Shown piece by piece: positions 58,800-64,000 of a DNA stretch of 64,000 nt. Under the pieces are notes generated by a model, which was not told the DNA's origin, did no database searches, and was given only the letters and a program-made list of their open reading frames with translations. The stretch's first letter is position 1; every line of letters begins with the position of its first letter. The position numbers and the translations under genes are program-made. The stretch is taken from contig CM035304.1 in NCBI GenBank assembly GCA_002900995.3, positions 851,498 through 915,497 of the forward strand. Reading direction: 5' to 3'. Source of the DNA: Ganoderma boninense. Its lineage: Eukaryota > Basidiomycota > Agaricomycetes > Polyporales > Polyporaceae.

Positions 58800-60981
58800 A
58801 GGGTCTCGGGTCTGCGCCATCGTCTTCCACCATTGTATCTGCTCTCGCCTCTACCGAGTCTCACGCACGTCTCACAACATCCTTGCGGCAACTGTGGTAG
58901 AGCCTGGCGGTGCTCGGGCCAATATTATCAACGAGCTCATGGACACGGAGTGGGAGTATGTGCAGGACCTAGAAATCATGAAAGTACATGGACTCAAGTT
59001 GTCGTGCCATCCGATGCTGACAATAATCCTAGCCATCTTATCAATTTGCGACGAGGTTGTGTCCTGCCTTGATTGAGATTCATTCCGTCTGCTCTCCCAC
59101 GGGAGGGAAGCCCTTCATTCACCGAGCATGTGAGTTCATTCATATTCGGAGACTGGGAGGGTGCACTGAATGTGACATTGTTATGGTACTTCTTGGCCCG
59201 TGCTCAAACACGTCGTTGTACTCTGCGGATTGAACTCAATGCCGAACAGTGAGAGCAAGCATTCCCCATGTTCGAACCCTACGGCGTCAGCTACGCCATA
59301 GCGTCCGAGATGATGTCCCAAGTACTGTAGACCGCAGACACACGATGCCCTGGGCTATCTTGTCCTTCATTTCGTTGCATACAGGTGCTTGCCCATAATA
59401 TCCATCCTTCTCAAGGTAATCTCGCCTTCTCCTTCCTCATGAGCCTTGACATCCTCACTTATGCGCCCTGATAGTTACCGTCCAAAGCCGTCAGGAACAC
59501 CGACTACCCTTAGATCGATGGACTCCAGGCCGATGCTGACTCTGCTAAAGGAAGACGGTGGGAAAGGGTAGGTGTATCCTCAAGAGACCAGCTTCTCCAC
59601 CAAACCCTCTCGGTCTCCTCGGAGCGGGTCCGTCAAATAAGACCGCTCCCCTTCTTCGCAAGGAACGCGTCCTCCTCAACAATGTCACCCAGACCATCCT
59701 GAACGCTTCCAAGGTCAGTCATATTGTGATCGAGGAGGGGGCCTGCGCTAAGTCCGTTCTCTGCGCAACAGGGCAATATTCGCTTCCTGTGTGGCGGCGT
59801 GGTGACAATGGCTTCTTCTAGTTCTTCACTGCCGCAACGAGGAGTCGGTGCTATATCTTTCGGCTTGCGCAGGTAGTCCATAGTACCAACCCATCTCCTT
59901 AGGTTCGTTCGGTACACTCATCTTACGCGCATGATTTGCGGAGTCCTCATTCTCTACGGAGTACTTCAGCTCTCCCTCTGGTGTTCCAAACGCAGCGTTT
60001 ATCAATGGTTGCACGCCTTACTCCTACGCAAGGTGACGAGCAAGCCGTCGCAATCTTCGGGCACCTGCGCGTAGCTGCCAAAGTTGTCCCCCATCCTTCC
60101 ACGTCGACGAGTAGCCATAGCGGGCATGCGGATAGCGGTATACGGGTGTGCGAGCAGATGCCTTCTGCCCCATCATGTCCCGACACACTGGCCGTCATGT
60201 CTCTGTCGCTGGCTTCAGGTCTCGTCTGGCTCTTGGCAGTCAGTTCAGCCCAACGCGACTGCGTTCGGCGTACGACGGCCTTGAGTTGTGCGGTTGAAGT
60301 CCGGCACAACGCATCAGCCGATGCATTCACGGAATGCGAGCCAGCCGCAGGCATACAACCCGTCCCAACAATCCGTTTCTCGTGTCAAACCCGGAATCAA
60401 GGAAGCGCAGAGCGTCTCAAACCAGTCGATCGCCAGTTTGACTTACTCGAGCAGCTCGTCGGTCACCCTGTATGGCTCTACTGAGTCGTAATTGGTGGAT
60501 GTCAGTGTGGCCGACGGGCGGTCAAGCCAGTACAAACTCAAACCGACTATGACCGTCGAGGTCGTTGCGTCCTCGAAGTTCCAAAGCGCGGTCATCGGCG
60601 GGCTGAATCAGCGCCGCGGCACGATCGTCGACAGTCAGTCGCGCAAGGACGAGCCCACGGCGACGACCGAAGTCGCGCTCAACGACCAGCTACGGCGGCA
60701 GCGCACTCAACGAGGAACCGTGGATATCGCCGCGGGTGAAGATCAAGGTGCACTTCCACCAAGACAACGTTGCGACCCAGGTGCTGCGCTTCCAAGAAAA
60801 CTCCAAGCTTGTGGACTAGGTTGGGAAGATTCCGCTGTCGACTCCTGAGACAACAGTCCCTATCCGCGTGAAGTAAAAGGACGAGGACGAGGACCTGATG
60901 TCGTGGGGTTTGATGAAGGACGTGCAGATGGTATTGGACTCAATCCAGCCCGGCAACCACGCCGCGGTCTACGTCCCATAG
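58800..60981 (+). pseudogene. CDC24-like Rho-GEF pseudogene
   Basis: Separated fragments in the right order match a fungal Cdc24-type guanine nucleotide exchange factor for Cdc42. Start of the DH (RhoGEF) domain: ANIINELMDTEWEYVQDLEI at about 58918-58978. More DH: LARAQTRRCTLRIELNAE then FPMFEPYGVSYAIASE at about 59195-59310. PH domain: KTAPLLRKERVLLNNVTQ and GQYSLPVWRRGD at about 59638-59815. PB1 domain: [20 protein letters not shown] at 60688 onward, KDEDEDLMSWG and KDVQMVLDSIQPG, ending with TAG at 60981. Stops interrupt the PB1 (after LVD and after IRVK), and frames differ between fragments. The intact gene would activate Cdc42 in polarity; this copy cannot. A working copy presumably exists elsewhere. 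Confidence 0.75.
60537..60686 (+). pseudogene. Fragment of mitochondrial elongation factor G
   Basis: Fifty codons read [20 protein letters not shown], then [13 protein letters not shown] and TEVALND. This is the conserved C-terminal region of fungal mitochondrial EF-G, where the normal protein continues into a GYSSQLRG-like segment. Here it stops abruptly at the junction with the PB1 fragment of the CDC24-like pseudogene at 60687. No other part of EF-G is nearby. Fragment captured or inserted within the dead gene; mechanism unknown. Confidence 0.72.
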
Positions 60982-61326
60982 TCTTCCTCATCTTGTGATC
61001 TACGGCGGGCCCACTAAATCATTTACCAGCCCTCCTTTCTCCGCTACTCCTAGCTCGCTTATGTGTCGTATGTATCACCCACTATCATTTGTTCAGCAGC
61101 AGATCGACCTTTGTGGCATTCGAATCCATGCGTTGTTTTCGCAATAAACCTGTTTCTCTCTATGCATGCTCGTGTCGTGTCGTATGAGGGTATACTTACC
61201 TTGGGAACCCATTCAGTTCTCGCTTTCACCCGCAGACGTTTACATGCAACATAAAATATTGTTGTCCGGTTGCAGCGACTACTCGACTCTTCCCTCAACA
61301 ACACCATATTCGAAATTGCATCCCTC
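60982..61326. other. Short intergenic interval
   Basis: Between the CDC24-like pseudogene and the 3' end of the sirtuin on the other strand. Nothing recognised. Confidence 0.35.
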
Positions 61327-62882
61327 CTACATATTCCGCTTGACTGCCTCTGTCACCTGCTCCCTCTTCTCGAGCTCTTCGTGAACCATGGTTGCAAATA
61401 CCTGCGCATCTCCCTGTACCTAGACATCAAAAACGCCCTCCCACTCCCTTGTCGGCACTGGAAAGTCCAGATTCACGTAAATGGTTCGTGCAGGCCAGTC
61501 CTCGCCGCTTCCCAGACGCTTGTGAGCCGAACTCGTCGCATCCATCGTCGGCTCGCTGTTTGTGGAGAAATGCTGCCAGCGAGATCGCACAGCTTTCGAG
61601 AACTCCCGGACGATGCGTTTCATTCCCGGAACGCGAAGGCTGGTCCCCACAACCATGAGTAGGTCCGCTCTCCCCATCAGGTCCTGCAATACCATGTCGC
61701 CTACTGCTTCTCCGCTTTTGTGCTCCTCGTTGTAGAGCACGATGCTCGGACGAAGCTTCCCCACCCCATGGGACCTCTTCCCTACCAGTCGCCGTGTTTC
61801 TTCCAGGGCGGTGCACTCGGGACATGGCGGAGGTGTCCCAGAGATCAAAAAGTCGATATAGTTGCATAGAGGATACGACTGCCTGCACGCCACGCAGTGC
61901 ATCAGCTGAAGAGTGCCATGAAGGGGGATGCATTTGGGGATCATCCCCGTCAGCGGCGACAGGAGTCGTCTTGCCGAAGGGTCGTCATGCCGGCCCATAG
62001 AAGAGGGGGATGTCTCTACAGGATGCACAGGCGAGTCGGGAGTGCTCCTCCCATGGCTCGACCGATGTTTGGCCAACTGGGGAGTGAAAGCTGGGACCCC
62101 GAATGTAAGGCCAGACTTCTCTTCAAGTGCGTCGATATTTTGTGTGTATACCCGTAGGAGACGGCGGCGATCGTCGAGAACACGGAGGAAGTGGTGGAAT
62201 GGTGTGGGTTCAGCTGCCTCTGAAAGTTGGGACAGTCACGCAATCATTTGGTAGAAAAGCGATGTTGTATTTTTGGACTGTATGTGGTGGGGAGATGATC
62301 TATATCAGTGATGTACGAGGGGAAAACCGAGATGGTATTGAAGTTGACGGCTCAACTGGCCCGTGGCTCCTGCTCAAGCGACTGAGCAGTGGGTAGCACT
62401 GAGCACTCTCACTACCATACTGGGCTGAGGACGTGTGCCCTGTAGGGGTCCCGACGACAATCCCCACTCAACTGGACAGGCTTAAAAACCCAGACATCAC
62501 GACAACCACGACTCACGTTAAAAACGGAGGCATCGAACAGGTCCTTGCCTGAGGTGACGGTTGTGTGATTCTTCTTCTTTAAGGTCTGAAAGAGCCCTGT
62601 CGACGACCTGAAATCGGGGATCCCTGCTTGAACGGAGACGCCTGCGCCTGTAACAGTGGCACGGATAAGGATTAGAGTATGAGAATGCGATATTTGGCGC
62701 AAGGGGAAACTGTGTTGCTCACCGCATACAATGACGACGCGACGAGCGTCAAGGATAGTCGTAATGACTCGCTTCACATGAGTCGTTAAGTTGGGAGAGG
62801 GTACCAGAAATGCCGGTGACGATGGAACAGACTTGGCCGTATCCAACGGTAGAAATGCTGTCATCGCACCTGTGAACGGCAT
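61327..62882 (-). pseudogene. HST3/HST4-like sirtuin with two in-frame stops
   Basis: NAD-dependent histone deacetylase family. Exons 62723-62882 (ATG at 62882), 62517-62647 and 62277 to about 61327; introns 75 and 239 nt. NAD-binding motif GAGVSVQAGIPDFR straddles exon 1/2, then SGKDLFDASVFN, TQNIDALEEK, catalytic histidine in PLHGTL, zinc cysteines CVAC and CPEC, KLRPSIVLYNE and VVGTSLRVPG. Hst3/4 enzymes deacetylate histone H3 Lys56. Codon 111 is TGA (62236-62238) where relatives have Arg in MIARLS. A second stop, TAG at 61420-61422, stands where relatives have Trp in FDCWVQGD; similarity (VQGDAQVF) continues behind it. Both look like single G:C to A:T transitions. The frame is otherwise intact, so inactivation looks recent, or the bases are miscalled. 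Confidence 0.82.
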
Positions 62883-64000
62883 CGAGAGAGCGTGGGGGAA
62901 GCTGCCAACGAGACGTCGAGAAAATGACACGTCGGACAGGAGGGCTCGAGCGAATGGACCAGTCGACCTTCCCTTGCGTTCAAACAGGGAATTCGGGGGG
63001 GGGGGGGGATATGCGGAGGGATTTCGCTGCTGAGATTCGGGGAGGGAATTAGACGACAGGACTCGCCGGTCTTGTCAGCAGCGCCTTTGAATGTCGTGCA
63101 TTTATTGCAGTCATTCACGCGCGACGTCCGTGTTTCATCGCGTCAACTCGCGAATCAAAGAGCCGCAGGAGGCGTCTTTATGGAGCCAGAACGCCGCCGA
63201 AAAGGCTCGAGGTCTCGAAGTGAATTGTGTATGTTGTGCACCAGCACCGCCGCGGAACAGAGGCCTCACTGGACCTGGTAGATTTTCCCTCTAAGGAGAC
63301 AGTCTATCGGGTATACGGCCGCCAAGACCGGGCAACGTGTCAGGTTGGACACTTACCACAAATAGTAACGGAGTCGAGAACTGCAGCGCGCTGATGTCTC
63401 CAGTCGAACAGTTACTGTAAACAGAAGTCGACTCAAAGTCATCCGGCAAACCCACCGTGCGATGCCATTGGATGCCAAAAGATAAGTGCATTTCCAGCAG
63501 ATGGCCGGCCCAATGCTTCAGCGTTCATTACACAATGCCGGCTTGCATCGGATCTCGCTCAGAGTCGATAAAAATGGGAAGGCGGTGACCTCGGTGTCAT
63601 GGTGAAGGCGTCAGAGTTGCCAGTAGTCCGTGCGGATCTCGCAGTTCGCTATGGTCCCTGCGACGATGTCGTAGTGTTGAGATCGACTGTAATTTGCCGT
63701 CAGCCGCAGTTCCTTCCCACAAACGGCGACTCACCGTCAGGAAGCCTTAAATGGGTAGATGACACAGGACGCGGCTGGCCTGCAGCGTGACTGGGTGACA
63801 TTTGAGAGGCTCGAAATGTTGTACCTGCCCTAAGGAGTATTCCCTCACCTGCCCCTTCTAGAACTCAGCATCAGCGAGGCCGCGACCATCGCATAGCCTT
63901 GCAGACATTTAACCCCAGGCGCGGGCTGGCATTCACGGCGGTACCCAAGACCCATCCATCCATGACCTCCCCTCAGATGCCAGAGCTTAAGCAAAAACAA
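62883..64000. other. Sirtuin upstream region and right edge; poly-G tract
   Basis: A run of about 14 G lies at 62996-63009. No recognisable gene to the right edge. An in-frame GTG extension of the sirtuin reaches 62930, but no upstream ATG was found. Confidence 0.35.

Noticed and set aside
60492..60848. 118-codon ORF as a real EF-G-like gene
   Set aside because: Only about 50 codons match EF-G; the rest runs out of frame across the PB1 fragment of another protein.

Overview
The window looks like nuclear DNA of an agaricomycete basidiomycete (mushroom-forming fungus). Supported genes have several exons and short introns, mostly 48-97 nt GT-AG. The recognisable single-copy genes are fungal: a membrane-anchored GH5 exo-beta-1,3-glucanase, an Hst3/Hst4-type sirtuin and a Cdc24-type Rho-GEF. 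The dominant content is an F-box-like family of the kind that expands by lineage in Agaricomycetes. Placement near Polyporales is only an inference. No rRNA, CRISPR array or convincing tRNA was seen.

Layout. (1) 1-2994, minus: a large F-box-like cysteine-rich gene running off the left edge, with a GC-AG intron and a 1,030-nt intron. (2) 4.9-23.7 kb, plus strand: members and relics of an F-box-like family built as a tiny exon 1, a long exon 2, and a last exon with a tryptophan-rich motif and acidic tail. Two ordinary F-box/LRR genes lie among them at 11.7 and 21.9 kb. (3) 23.7-26.2 kb: a repeat-rich stretch with two collinear diverged repeat copies and a non-LTR reverse transcriptase relic. 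(4) 26.5-29.5 kb, minus: an intact six-exon GH5 glucanase. (5) 30.8-49.6 kb, minus strand: eight more members of the F-box-like family, in all states from intact to decayed, one interrupted by a solo LTR. (6) 49.6-55.3 kb: GC-rich DNA without a convincing gene. (7) 55.3-56.3 kb: a small repeat-protein ORF interrupted by a hAT-type MITE. (8) 58.8-61.0 kb: a decayed CDC24-like pseudogene carrying a fragment of mitochondrial elongation factor G. (9) 61.3-62.9 kb, minus: an HST3/4-like sirtuin with two in-frame stop codons.

The F-box-like family is the main story. Twelve multi-domain copies plus two C-terminal relics lie in about 45 kb, all plus-strand on the left and all minus-strand on the right of the glucanase. 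Four copies look fully intact (18559-20350, 40536-42113, 44295-46004, 47885-49620), one is uncertain only at its last splice junction (30763-32478), and the rest carry identifiable lesions: 4-bp and 7-bp tandem microduplications, a 10-bp deletion between short repeats, nonsense changes and an LTR insertion. This is birth-and-death evolution caught at several stages. F-box proteins normally pick substrates for SCF ubiquitin ligases. Whether this divergent family does so, or takes part in self/non-self recognition, cannot be told from sequence. All exon models are hand-derived from splice signals, frame continuity and paralogue comparison.
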